NCBI RefSeq assembly: GCF_000613125.1 | Contig: NZ_HG964497.1 | Coordinates: 3,665,037 to 3,729,036, forward strand | Reading direction: 5' to 3' | DNA from: Bacillus sp. EB01 | GTDB taxonomy: Bacteria; Bacillota; Bacilli; Bacillales; Cytobacillaceae | DNA length: 64,000 bases | Shown here: positions 54,307 to 62,613 of the stretch, piece by piece | Layout of the letters: each line of letters starts with the position of its first letter | How positions within the stretch are numbered: the first letter of the stretch is position 1 | The notes under the pieces: generated by a model | Database searches by the model: none | The model's input: only the letters and a program-made list of their open reading frames with translations | What the model was told of the DNA's origin: nothing | Program-made: the position numbers and the translations under genes

Positions 54307-54357
54307 TTCATTAAATTATAAGGTCCAAGCTTCTTGTCTTAATCCTCCGAGGGATTA

Positions 54358-55374
54358 TTATCCGCCAATATAGGACATTTCAATTTTTTTGCGGTTGGCT
54401 GTTGTTTCTTCAGTCCGTTCATCCGAATATCGGTCCGAGCGGCCGTTCCAAATCGATGTTACCCGTTCTGCAATTTCCTCATCTGTTGCACCGTTCCGCA
54501 TAAAGTTGCGCAGGTCATGGCCGTTCCCGTTGAACAAGCATGTAAAGATCTGGCCATTGGCAGACAGGCGGGAGCGTGTACAGCTGGAACAGAAGGATTC
54601 TGAAACTGATGTAATGAAACCTACATCCATATCTGTACCTTTATAACGATACAGCTTGGCCACTTCGCCAAAATATGCAGGATCAACTGCTTCAAGCTCA
54701 TAATTTTCTGAAAGCATATCAAAGATTTGCTTTTTCGTAATAACATCGTCCATTTTCCAGCCATTCGTGCTGCCGACGTCCATAAATTCAATGTATCGAA
54801 GCTGCAGACCATTGTTCTTGCAATATTCCGCCATCGGTAGAATTTCCTGGTCATTCAGGCCTTTTTTGACGACCATATTCACCTTGACGCCAAGGCCGGC
54901 GTTTCTTGCTGCGGCAATCCCATCAAGGACCGGTTTTGTTCCGACATTTCTGCCATTAATTTCACCAAAGAGCTTGTCATTCAGGCTATCAAGGGAGACA
55001 TTTACCCTTTTTAGTCCCGCGGCTTTTAGCTGCTCAGCGTACTTTGGAAGCAGAACACCATTTGTTGTCAGCCCGATATCGCTCAGTCCTTCAATCTTTG
55101 AAAGCTTTTCAACGAGCACTGGCATGTCCCTGCGGAGTAGCGGCTCACCGCCGGTTAGGCGAATTTTTTCAACCCCGAGGCTAACAAAAATTCTGGCAAG
55201 CCTCTCAATCTCTTCATAACTTAACAGGGCCGTCTTTGGTAAAAATACAAAATCAGGACCGAACTTATCTGCAGGCATGCAATATTGGCAGCGGAAATTG
55301 CAGCGATCGATGACCGAAATCCTTAAATCCCTTAGTGGCCGGTTCAATTTATCTTTAATAATGAATTTTTCCAT
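54358..55374 (-). CDS. moaA: GTP 3',8-cyclase MoaA
   Basis: 338 residues. Radical SAM cluster CNFRCQYC (Cys25, 29, 32), the SAM-binding GGEP motif (75-78), a second [4Fe-4S] site from Cys262, Cys265 and Cys279 ([10 protein letters not shown] ... FTC), and the functional C-terminal Gly-Gly. Catalyses the first step of molybdenum cofactor synthesis from GTP, with MoaC. GGAGTTGATAAA precedes the ATG. Single gene with its own terminator; the other moa genes are outside the window. Confidence 0.96.
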   Translation of the reverse strand: MEKFIIKDKLNRPLRDLRISVIDRCNFRCQYCMPADKFGPDFVFLPKTALLSYEEIERLARIFVSLGVEKIRLTGGEPLLRRDMPVLVEKLSKIEGLSDIGLTTNGVLLPKYAEQLKAAGLKRVNVSLDSLNDKLFGEINGRNVGTKPVLDGIAAARNAGLGVKVNMVVKKGLNDQEILPMAEYCKNNGLQLRYIEFMDVGSTNGWKMDDVITKKQIFDMLSENYELEAVDPAYFGEVAKLYRYKGTDMDVGFITSVSESFCSSCTRSRLSANGQIFTCLFNGNGHDLRNFMRNGATDEEIAERVTSIWNGRSDRYSDERTEETTANRKKIEMSYIGG

Positions 55375-55750
55375 TTTATCAACTCCAATATATGGGGTTC
55401 ACTTCAGGCATCGCATACTTAATCAAAGACTATCAAAAAACGGTGTAGCTACAAGGAACTCTTGCTTTCTCCCAATACCATTTGGAAATCGTTCATCTAT
55501 TAACAAGAATTACATATTTGCATATTGTTTACTTTATTATCTTATTTTAGCATAGAACAAATCTCTGTGGTTATGTCTTTGCCTTTTCTGAAGCAGTTGT
55601 CAAAGAAAGTTCACGTTTGGGCCAAATGTTAACAGTTTTCACTGTATTGTCATTGTTAATTGGGTTTCAACCTTTTCACTTAATGTACAATAATAGTAAC
55701 TTAAATCACAGACGGATACGTATTTATCATAAACTAAAGAGGTGGATGAA
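55375..55750. other. Divergent control region between moaA and fnr paralogue 2
   Basis: 376 bases, A+T-rich, no gene. I looked for a TGTGA-N6-TCACA box and found none; TACAAT at about 55689 could be a -10 for fnr but lacks a good -35. Confidence 0.5.
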
Positions 55751-56455
55751 ATGGGCGCTGTTAAAACAATGAAACCTACCCACTCGATCGAAATAAAAGA
55801 GATTCTCCATTTTGCGGATAGAAAATTTAAAACAGAGCGCGGCACGTTTTTATTTCAGGAAGGGATGGAGGCCGAAGAACTCTACATCGTCCTATCCGGG
55901 AAGATCCAAATAAGCAAGATTACCTCAGACGGCAGGGAGCTTTCTCTCCGGATTTGTGGTGAGAATGATATTTGCGGAGAACTCACTTTATTTACCGCCA
56001 ATCCGAAATATCTCCTAAGTGCTAAAATACTTGAGGAGGGCGAAGTCGCGGCAATTCGCAAGGAAATTATTGAAACGGAAATTTTCCAGAACAGTACTCT
56101 TGCTTTTGAATTTATGAAATGGATGAGTGACCATTTCAGGAAAACACAAACCAAGTTTCGGGACCTCGTCCTGAACGGCAAACGCGGAGCACTATTTTCA
56201 ACACTAATCCGAATGACTAACAGCTATGGTGTCCACCTCAATACTGGTATCCTAATTGATTTACCATTAACAAACCAGGACCTTGCCAATTTCTGCGGCA
56301 CATCCAGAGAAAGTACAAACCGGATATTAAGTGAGTTAAAGCGTGACGGTATTGTTTCTATTAAAAAAGGAAAGATTACTGTTCACGACCTTGATTATCT
56401 TAAACTTGAAATTGGCTGCGAGAACTGCCCCGCAGTGTATTGCAGTATAGAATAA
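55751..56455 (+). CDS. fnr: FNR-type transcription regulator with C-terminal Fe-S cysteines (paralogue 2)
   Basis: 234 residues from ATG 55751 (AGAGGTGG upstream; GTG 9 bases earlier possible). The same architecture as paralogue 1: sensor domain, helix-turn-helix LTNQDLANFCGTSRESTNRI, and terminal CENCPAVYC (Cys223, 226, 231; CX2CX4C), with Asp138 in FRDLVL. The recognition helix differs (SRESTNRIL against SREVVNRLL). Both keep all presumed cluster ligands, so both probably sense oxygen, perhaps with different targets. Confidence 0.92.
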   Translation: MGAVKTMKPTHSIEIKEILHFADRKFKTERGTFLFQEGMEAEELYIVLSGKIQISKITSDGRELSLRICGENDICGELTLFTANPKYLLSAKILEEGEVAAIRKEIIETEIFQNSTLAFEFMKWMSDHFRKTQTKFRDLVLNGKRGALFSTLIRMTNSYGVHLNTGILIDLPLTNQDLANFCGTSRESTNRILSELKRDGIVSIKKGKITVHDLDYLKLEIGCENCPAVYCSIE

Positions 56456-56470
56456 TAAGTTTTTTTGATG

Positions 56471-56502
56471 GGGCCAGAGCAGCATTGTTTTGGCCTTTTT
56501 AT
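56471..56502 (+). terminator. Weak first terminator after fnr paralogue 2
   Basis: GGCCA...TTGGCC stem followed by TTTTTATTTT. Confidence 0.55.
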
Positions 56503-56518
56503 TTTACTAACAGCAATA

Positions 56519-56557
56519 CAGGGAGCCCTGCAGCTACAGGGCTCCCTGTTTTTTTGT
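56519..56557. terminator. Strong terminator between fnr paralogue 2 and the radical SAM gene
   Basis: CAGGGAGCCCTGCAG/CTACAGGGCTCCCTG then seven T residues on the + strand. Confidence 0.9.
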
Positions 56558-56590
56558 ACTATTAAGATGGTATATCTTTTTTGGAGCTAT

Positions 56591-57769
56591 TTAGCTCTGG
56601 GTTTGCTTCGCCCTTAATGCCTTCGGGATGTAAACGCAGAATGGTTCGCTTTCAAGATAGTCCCCAGTCATCGCATAGGCCCTCGAACGAGATCCTCCGC
56701 ATACGTGGCGGAATTCACAGACACCGCACTTGCCCTTGTATTCATCCGGGTTTCGTAATGATTTAAACACTGGAGAATTCCGATAAATCTCGGCAAGCGG
56801 AGTTTCTCTTACGTTGCCTGCCTTGATTGGCAGCAGGCCGCTTGGGTATACATCACCGATATGGGAGATGAATACAAAGCCGTTGCCGTCATTTACTCCC
56901 TTTGGGGCACGACCAAGGCCGTCAATTGAACCTGTCAGTCCGTTTTCAGTCAATGCATCAAGGTATTCAATATCCCCTTTTTGCTGCTTGGCCTCACGCA
57001 TTTTTTGCTGAATAACCACACGGCGGTAATGCTGGCCCGCGGTGGTTTTTATGTCAAATGAAACTTTCTTGCTCAAGTCATACAGCCAGCGGAAAACATG
57101 CTCATGCTGTACCGGCGAAATCATATCGCTTTCCTGGCCCCTTCCTGTCGGGACAAGGAAAAAAACGCTCCAGAGGACACACTCAAGTTCCTCCATCAAT
57201 TGAGCCATTTCATCAAGATAATCAATGTTATATCGTGAAATAACCGTGTTGATTTGAATCGGAATTTCAAGTTCATGCAAATATTTAATCCGTTCAAGTG
57301 TCAGATCAAAGGATCCTGCTGTACCCCTGAAATGGTCATGGACTTCAGCATTCGGACCATCAAGGCTAAACGCCCAGCGGGAGAGCCCTACTTCCTTTGC
57401 CTTTTCGATTGCTTCTTTTGTGACATTTGGCGTTGCACTTGGTGTCATTGAAACGCGTACACCTTTTTCGACGGCATATTTGGCTATATCAAATACATCC
57501 TTGCGCATGAGCGGGTCGCCGCCTGTAAAAACAAGCATCGGGTTTTGCATATCATATATTTGGTCAATCAGGTTCTTGCCTTCTTTAAAAGACAGTTCAC
57601 GCGGGTCACGCATATATTGTGCTTCTGCCCTGCAATGCAGACACTTAAGCTGGCAGGCACGAGTCAGTTCCCATATAACGATGAAAGGATTTTCATTAAA
57701 GTCCCTCGCGAAGGGGTTCTTTTTCATAACCTGTTCAGGGTCGAAAGCAATATTTGGAATAAATGCCAT
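56591..57769 (-). CDS. Radical SAM/SPASM protein (TIGR04053-like), FNR-controlled
   Basis: 392 residues. The radical SAM cluster CQLKCLHC (Cys39, 43, 46), FTGGDPL for SAM binding, and a C-terminal SPASM/twitch set Cys348, Cys351, Cys357 and Cys378 (CGVCEFRHVCGG ... EPFC). It resembles the NirJ/AhbC/AhbD heme-modifying enzymes and the TIGR04053 group; no heme d1 or siroheme genes are nearby, so the substrate is open. GGAGG is 9 bases before the ATG. A perfect FNR box with -10 sits upstream. Confidence 0.88.
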   Translation of the reverse strand: MAFIPNIAFDPEQVMKKNPFARDFNENPFIVIWELTRACQLKCLHCRAEAQYMRDPRELSFKEGKNLIDQIYDMQNPMLVFTGGDPLMRKDVFDIAKYAVEKGVRVSMTPSATPNVTKEAIEKAKEVGLSRWAFSLDGPNAEVHDHFRGTAGSFDLTLERIKYLHELEIPIQINTVISRYNIDYLDEMAQLMEELECVLWSVFFLVPTGRGQESDMISPVQHEHVFRWLYDLSKKVSFDIKTTAGQHYRRVVIQQKMREAKQQKGDIEYLDALTENGLTGSIDGLGRAPKGVNDGNGFVFISHIGDVYPSGLLPIKAGNVRETPLAEIYRNSPVFKSLRNPDEYKGKCGVCEFRHVCGGSRSRAYAMTGDYLESEPFCVYIPKALRAKQTQS

Positions 57770-57817
57770 ACTAAAACGCCTCCTAATTGACTTACAGTTA
57801 CTAGCCTTGTTACTCGT

Positions 57818-57860
57818 ATTATAAAACTGTCAGGATAGTGAAAATGTGAGGTACGTCACA
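57818..57860 (-). promoter_or_regulatory. FNR-dependent class II promoter of the radical SAM gene
   Basis: TGTGA-GGTACG-TCACA (57845-57860) and minus-strand -10 TATAAT (57823-57818). The implied start near 57811 places the box centre at -41.5. Confidence 0.9.
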
Positions 57861-58023
57861 TCGCTGGAAGTTTCTATGGCGTATTTGTGAAAGATGACAA
57901 CATAAACAACATGTTTATATACTAAATATAAACATCACGTGATTGGACGCTGCACTGTGTAATTTTTATTAAAGACCTGCATATTGATATATTTCAGCTT
58001 TTTACGGAAGTGAGGACTTTTTT

Positions 58024-58785
58024 ATGAAGAAAATCGGATTACTTTTTCTGCTCAGTCTTTCATTAATTTTGAGCGGCTGTACCACAGCGTATGACGAGGA
58101 TTACACGAAGACCCACAAACAAATGCTTGATCATTTTTTAGGGGATTGGACATTGGAGAATACCCAGGAGGAATTTCAGCCAGCTTCAGAGGCGTTAGAA
58201 GATGATGAAGAGTACATAAGTTGGGACATCCGCTATAAAGCCAGCGACGGCAAGGAACAAACTTTCCATATGGTAAATAACGAAGGAATCCTTTATAGCC
58301 TGCACCGGCACTTGCTAAATCTTTACTTTTCAGAATTGAGGAATGAACTAGGTACTATTCCCGATGCTACTCTCGATTTAGTGGATGCCCATCAAGCCGC
58401 AACGATTAATCAACTGGCTTACGAGCAAAATCGAGACAAAGTATTGGAAAATTACAAGGATGTATATGACTTTAAGAATTTTCAGCTCCAAAATGCACAT
58501 TCTAATTCTGCTTATTATTTTAGCCTGAGCGTCGATGACCCTTCTTCACTAGAAGCAATGGAAACAAAAATTCTCAGCATTATTCCTAAACTCAATATGG
58601 TTACCAAACAGCGCGGAACCACTACCATCTTTAACTATTATATAAATGGAAAGAACATTACTTTATCTGAACACCCCTCCTATGATTATTCAACAATGGA
58701 ATCAATGCAAGAAATACATATCTATGAAGAACTGCTGAGAAAGGGAACACCACATTACAACATAGAAGATTTGTATAAAGAATAA
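58024..58785 (+). CDS. Putative lipoprotein of unknown function
   Basis: 253 residues. Signal peptide MKKIGLLFLLSLSLILSGCT with lipobox LSGC (Cys19). The mature protein is acidic and soluble, with NEGILYSLHRHLLNLYFSEL and MVTKQRGTTTIFNYYINGK. I do not recognise a family. GAAGTGAGG lies upstream. It sits at the right end of the FNR island, possibly unrelated to it. Surface-anchored by prediction. Confidence 0.75.
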   Translation: MKKIGLLFLLSLSLILSGCTTAYDEDYTKTHKQMLDHFLGDWTLENTQEEFQPASEALEDDEEYISWDIRYKASDGKEQTFHMVNNEGILYSLHRHLLNLYFSELRNELGTIPDATLDLVDAHQAATINQLAYEQNRDKVLENYKDVYDFKNFQLQNAHSNSAYYFSLSVDDPSSLEAMETKILSIIPKLNMVTKQRGTTTIFNYYINGKNITLSEHPSYDYSTMESMQEIHIYEELLRKGTPHYNIEDLYKE

Positions 58786-58995
58786 AAATTTTTAAAAAGC
58801 GTGCTACCTTTTGGTTCACGTTTTTTATTTTTAGGCCCAACTGGCACAAAGATCATAGGCGGGAAAAACTTTGGAAGGAAATGGGCTACGGGAAAGGGGT
58901 AGGATGAACAATATATTGAGGTCACTAATGAGTATTAAACTTGTAGACATTACCGTTCTAAATTTAGGCTAAATGGGTACAAATTTGGTAGTTTT

Positions 58996-59035
58996 AAAAA
59001 TGCCTGGAGCATATTTTGCCCCAAGCATTTTTTGT
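58996..59035 (-). terminator. Terminator of the dsrE-like/yitW/yitV genes
   Basis: Minus-strand AATGCTTGGGGC...GCTCCAGGCATT then TTTTT; one G-U/mismatch in a 12-bp stem. Confidence 0.8.
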
Positions 59036-59055
59036 CTAATTGACATATTGCATTT

Positions 59056-59394
59056 TTAGGAAATCGTCAATACTTCATAGCTGGCGGCAAGTTCGACAAA
59101 TTCACCCATTGTACTAATCTTGCCTACCGAGATGGCCTCGGTTAGTCCATAATGCTCAACGCATGTTTTACAAGCAAGAATTTCAACGCCCTTCTGCTCA
59201 AGCTCCTTCAGGTGAACAGACACGAACGAATCATCTGTCATCAAATATACACCAGAATTCATGCAGAATACTGCCCTCGGTAACTCATCTCGCTGCTTTA
59301 ACAATGTGAAAAATGTTTCGAGGACATTTTCACCAAGCTGCTCATCACCTCTGCCAAGCTGGCTGGAGCTGGCTAGGATTACTTTGTTCTTCAT
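59056..59394 (-). CDS. DsrE/YedF-type sulfur-handling protein
   Basis: 112 residues, the DsrE/F fold: MKNKVILASSSQLGRGDEQLG, MNSGVYLMTDDS and EILACKTCVEHYGLTEAISV (Cys75, Cys78). It resembles the C-terminal domain of YedF, linked to selenium/sulfur transfer, without the TusA-like N-terminal domain. Cys44 and Cys75/78 may relay persulfide. It lies 25 bases after yitW, so sulfur trafficking linked to Fe-S assembly is plausible. Confidence 0.8.
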   Translation of the reverse strand: MKNKVILASSSQLGRGDEQLGENVLETFFTLLKQRDELPRAVFCMNSGVYLMTDDSFVSVHLKELEQKGVEILACKTCVEHYGLTEAISVGKISTMGEFVELAASYEVLTIS

Positions 59395-59419
59395 TAGAAT
59401 GACCCGCCTTCCGTTTGAT

Positions 59420-59728
59420 TTACCTGATACCTAATGCGATTTTCGCATAGCGGGACATCATCTCTCTGCTCCAAGGCGGATTGAACACAATGTTTACCTC
59501 TGTATCCTTAACCTCCGGAATATCAGCCAGTGCACGCTTTACCTGGTCGACGATTGTTCCTGCGAGCGGGCAGCCCATTGCAGTCAATGTCATGGTAACC
59601 GTTGCAACGCCTTCCTCATCCATCTCTACATCATAAACCAAACCCAAGTTAACAATATCAATGCCCAGTTCAGGGTCGATAACAAGCTCCAATGCTCCCA
59701 TGATACTATCTTTTAAATCCTGATCCAT
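59420..59728 (-). CDS. yitW: MIP18/DUF59 metal-sulfur cluster assembly factor (YitW)
   Basis: 102 residues, same length as B. subtilis YitW. DPELGIDIVNLGLVYDVEMD and TLTAMGCPLAG (Cys53) are SufT/PaaD-type hallmarks, with VFNPPWSREMMS at the end. The family helps place Fe-S clusters into target proteins. GATAGGAGCG precedes the ATG. Follows yitV by 44 bases. Confidence 0.92.
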   Translation of the reverse strand: MDQDLKDSIMGALELVIDPELGIDIVNLGLVYDVEMDEEGVATVTMTLTAMGCPLAGTIVDQVKRALADIPEVKDTEVNIVFNPPWSREMMSRYAKIALGIR

Positions 59729-59772
59729 TTATATCGCTCCTATCATATATTTTTAAAAGCATTATTCCTTTT

Positions 59773-60582
59773 TTAGTCCAATACCCTGTTGAGATGCTTT
59801 TCATCCACCAAAATTCCAGATCCAAGGTGAAGGTCAAACCAATCGACAAGGCCGTATGTACCCTGCTTTGTCACCTTGTGCCCAACATATTTTTCGGAAA
59901 TAAACTTCAGAGCTCCCTGGCGTCCTTTATCCTGCAAGCTTTGGTAAAACTCCCAGGCAAATCGGTGAGGAACAATCGTATCGGCTTCACCATGCCAGAA
60001 TAAAAGAGGTCTGTCTGCCAGTTTTTCCGGCTGAAGGGTCAGGTCATATTCCTTTAATGCCTCTAGCTGAACCCTTAACTCCTCTTCGGATTGGGGAAGG
60101 TTGTAGCCCTGCTTTTGAAGCTCGGAAACTTGCCAGTTAGCCATATCATAATAATTAGGGGAACCCATCAAACTTACCGCTGCACGAATCCAATCATACT
60201 GGGTTAGTGCACCAAGTGTGACAATCCCGCCCATTGAAGTCCCTGCAAGCCCAATTCGGTCCGGGTCGGCAAGACCTTTTTCAACATAATAGTCCTTCAG
60301 GCCATTTACTTCATGGATTGTATTTATTACAATTTCCCAAAAGCGAACAGATAACTCATTTTGGGACAGGCCCGCTTCACGTTCTCCATGATGGACTGCT
60401 TCTGGGAGGATAACGCGAAAACCTTTCTCAGCAAGCAAATAAGCAATATGGAGATTATTCTCCTTTGCACTTCCAAAGCCATGGACAAAAATAATAAAAG
60501 GCAGCTGTTCCGTTTGTAGGTGCTCATTAATCACATGCAGGACGGGAATACTGTTAACTACTTCCTTATTTATTCCAATCAA
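59773..60582 (-). CDS. yitV: Alpha/beta hydrolase, esterase-like (YitV)
   Basis: 269 residues if the TTG at 60582 is used (GGGAGGG 7 bases upstream); the ATG 21 bases earlier overlaps this site. Oxyanion FVHGFGSAKENN, nucleophile GLAGTSMGGIVTLG (GxSxG), acid in LLFWHGEADTIVP and His in the GHKVT segment give a full triad. Function in B. subtilis is not well known. Divergent from yitU, as in B. subtilis. Confidence 0.88.
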   Translation of the reverse strand: MIGINKEVVNSIPVLHVINEHLQTEQLPFIIFVHGFGSAKENNLHIAYLLAEKGFRVILPEAVHHGEREAGLSQNELSVRFWEIVINTIHEVNGLKDYYVEKGLADPDRIGLAGTSMGGIVTLGALTQYDWIRAAVSLMGSPNYYDMANWQVSELQKQGYNLPQSEEELRVQLEALKEYDLTLQPEKLADRPLLFWHGEADTIVPHRFAWEFYQSLQDKGRQGALKFISEKYVGHKVTKQGTYGLVDWFDLHLGSGILVDEKHLNRVLD

Positions 60583-60781
60583 ACGAAAAACCCTCCCACA
60601 CATCTGGATTATATCGGATTTAAAATCCGTTTGGTGTGAATTTTTTTACACCCTGGCTGTTTTATTGGTAACATGTTGTTTATAGACGCTGTAACAAATG
60701 TCACCACTAGTTTATCATTTTTACAGCGGGAATCATAAAAAATACCCTTATATAAAAAGTTTGCACTAAGAAGGAGATGCC

Positions 60782-61606
60782 ATGACTGAAAAACACTTGA
60801 TTGCACTTGATCTGGATGGAACGCTGCTAACGGATGATAAGGTTGTCTCCGATAAAACGAAAAATGTTCTGGCGAAAGCAAGAGAAGAAGGCCATATTGT
60901 GATGATTTCAACAGGCCGGCCGTATCGTTCAAGCGAGATGTATTACCATGAGCTTGGTCTTGACACCCCAATCGTCAATTTCAATGGAGCCTTCGTGCAT
61001 CATCCTCTCGACCAAACGTGGGGAGCGTATCATACCCCACTCGATATTAAGGTTGCAAAAGATATTGTTGAGGCATGCAGGAACTTTACATTCCATAATA
61101 TTATTGCCGAAGTTATTGATGATGTATATTTCCATTACCATGATGAAAAACTGATTGACCTGTTCACGTGGGGAAATCCAAAAATCACGTCAGGTGACCT
61201 TGCCCAAAAGCTTGAGGATTCACCAACAGCGATGCTAATCCACAGCGAGGAAGAGGATGTCAAAAAAATCCGTGCCCATCTAAGCGAGGTACATGCCGAG
61301 GTCATTGACCACCGCAGCTGGGCGGCTCCATGGCATGTTATTGAAATTATAAAAACCGGGATGAATAAAGCTGTCGGAGTAAAGCGTGTTGCAGATTATT
61401 ATGGAATTCCAAAAGAGCGAGTCATTGCCTTTGGTGACGAAGATAATGACCTTGAAATGATTGAGTACGCTGGTAAAGGTGTAGCTATGGGCAACGCAAT
61501 TGATGCACTAAAAACTATCGCCAAGGATATTACCCTGACCAATCAGGAAGATGGAATAGGCGTGTACCTTGAGAATGCTCTAAATTTAAAAACAAAAATC
61601 TATTAG
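60782..61606 (+). CDS. yitU: HAD-superfamily phosphatase, Cof type (YitU)
   Basis: 274 residues. HAD motif I LDLDGTLLT (Asp10, Asp12), motif II ISTGRP, motif III Lys in MNKAVGVKRV and motif IV FGDEDNDLEMIEYAG. Large C2B cap, as in Cof/YitU proteins. In B. subtilis YitU is one of the phosphatases able to dephosphorylate the riboflavin intermediate ARPP. GAAGGAG precedes the ATG; terminator follows. Confidence 0.92.
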   Translation: MTEKHLIALDLDGTLLTDDKVVSDKTKNVLAKAREEGHIVMISTGRPYRSSEMYYHELGLDTPIVNFNGAFVHHPLDQTWGAYHTPLDIKVAKDIVEACRNFTFHNIIAEVIDDVYFHYHDEKLIDLFTWGNPKITSGDLAQKLEDSPTAMLIHSEEEDVKKIRAHLSEVHAEVIDHRSWAAPWHVIEIIKTGMNKAVGVKRVADYYGIPKERVIAFGDEDNDLEMIEYAGKGVAMGNAIDALKTIAKDITLTNQEDGIGVYLENALNLKTKIY

Positions 61607-61616
61607 AGAAGTTTTT

Positions 61617-61645
61617 GCCCCGTGATAATCAGCGGGGCTTTTATT
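61617..61645 (+). terminator. Terminator of yitU
   Basis: GCCCCG-TGATAATCAG-CGGGGC followed by TTTTATTA. Confidence 0.85.
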
Positions 61646-61698
61646 ATCATTGCTGCTTTAAAGGGGATAATATTGCATTTTTTAAACTGAATTTATTG

Positions 61699-62002
61699 TA
61701 GCGGAAGGCGCGAAGACTCGTTCGAAAATGCAAAAAACGCATTTTCTCCTGCGGTGCTTTTTTCAAGGATGATTATTCAATGTCCTACGGGAGAAAAGGT
61801 CAGTGGGAGACCCCACAGGCGCTTGCGCCGAGGAGAAAGGAAAGCGAAGGCGACTGCCCAGATCCGACAAGCGCTGGAGGGCCTGAAGCAGAAGTCGTTC
61901 TTTGACTTCAGCTGAAGGACCGAAGCGACCTCGAGGAGCTAGGAGCCGGAGCTAGACAGGCTCCCAGGCCGCCCATGGAAAGCGAAGCGCCTGGAGCGGA
62001 AA
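61699..62002 (+). repeat. Dispersed modular repeat, family B, interrupted by a 124-base insertion
   Basis: Outer parts: 61699-61835 (TAGCGGAAGGCGCGAAGACTCG ... GCCGAGGAG, with hairpin GAAAATGC-AAAAAAC-GCATTTTC at 61724-61746) and 61960-62002 (GCTCCCAGGCCGCCCATGG ... GAGCGGAAAT). The insertion at 61836-61959 contains CCGACAAGCGCTGGAGGGCC, hairpin GAAGTCG-TTCTT-TGACTTC, GACCGAAGCGACCTCGAGGAGC and ends GGAGCTAGACAG. It occupies the gap between yitU and the next small gene. Confidence 0.88.
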
Positions 62003-62117
62003 TCAAATAGACAATCTGTCATCGTTTTCCTATATAGGGAGTGCCCTATAAGCACATACTAACATTGAAACAGCTTGTCTGTTTCAAACTGTAAGCTCAT
62101 AAATGGAGGGATACCGA

Positions 62118-62264
62118 ATGGGTCGACGATCAAGGCGTTTTGTAAAGCAAGGGTCGGATTCAGTATCGAGGCATAGCCAGCGCATCCCGTACCATATGAC
62201 GTATGCCGAGGCCGAGGAACGCAAATTGGCAGATAACCGTGAGTCCTCGAACGGAGGTATATAA
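62118..62264 (+). CDS. Small basic protein (48 aa), unknown
   Basis: 48 codons behind GGAGGG (7 bases). MGRRSRRFVKQGSDSVSRHS, then a helix-forming MTYAEAEERKLADNRESS. Arg/Ser-rich start and acidic end; soluble. Three bases before the next start, so the two small genes form a unit. Not recognised; some short spore or stress proteins of bacilli look similar in composition. Confidence 0.65.
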   Translation: MGRRSRRFVKQGSDSVSRHSQRIPYHMTYAEAEERKLADNRESSNGGI

Positions 62265-62267
62265 CAC

Positions 62268-62453
62268 ATGGCCAATCAGCTTTTTCAACAGGCAAGGCAT
62301 TTTACAGCAGCTGCTCTGACTGCACCAACTGAAGGAAGGCAGGAAGCCATAGACAAAGCGAAAAACGCTCTTAGCTCTGCATATGCCAACTCCACCAGGG
62401 CTGAGCAGATTCAGCTTGGCGAAATGCAATCAAGGCTTGATAACCTCGAATAA
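62268..62453 (+). CDS. DUF3813-like small protein
   Basis: 61 residues: MANQLFQQARHFTAAALTAP, then a helical charged part (EAIDKAKNALSSAYANSTRA) and EQIQLGEMQSRLDNLE. The pattern resembles DUF3813 proteins of bacilli, often next to YitU-type HAD genes; this is from memory. GGAGG lies 11 bases before the ATG, inside the end of the upstream small gene. Function unknown. Confidence 0.7.
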   Translation: MANQLFQQARHFTAAALTAPTEGRQEAIDKAKNALSSAYANSTRAEQIQLGEMQSRLDNLE

Positions 62454-62493
62454 CAGGATTGCATGATGCAGCTGTACGTCAACATGAGCGTAG

Positions 62494-62523
62494 GAAAAGC
62501 CAGGACATCCGTCCCGGCTTTTT
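62494..62523 (+). terminator. Terminator of the small-protein pair
   Basis: AAAAGCC(A)GGAC-ATCC-GTCC(C)GGCTTTTTCT; 11-bp stem with one mismatch. Confidence 0.85.
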
Positions 62524-62525
62524 CT

Positions 62526-62610
62526 GTCTAGCTCCACAAGGAAATCTTCCCCAATATTGTATCGCACGAAATTACCCGTTAGCGTAATGAGGAGCGCCTA
62601 GCCAGCGCTT
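62526..62610 (-). repeat. Family A 3' fragment with hairpin module
   Basis: Minus-strand AAGCGCTGGCTAGGCGCTCC, hairpin ATTACGC-TAAC-GGGTAAT (62588-62571), then TTCGTGCGAT, a diverged middle, and ATTTCCTTGTGGAGCTAGACAG. Only the last third of family A is present. Confidence 0.75.
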
Positions 62611-62613
62611 TTC

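Noticed and set aside
57884-57900. Second possible FNR half site TGTGA-AAGATG-ACAAC upstream of the radical SAM gene
   Set aside because: The right half does not match TCAC(A/T); likely a coincidence.
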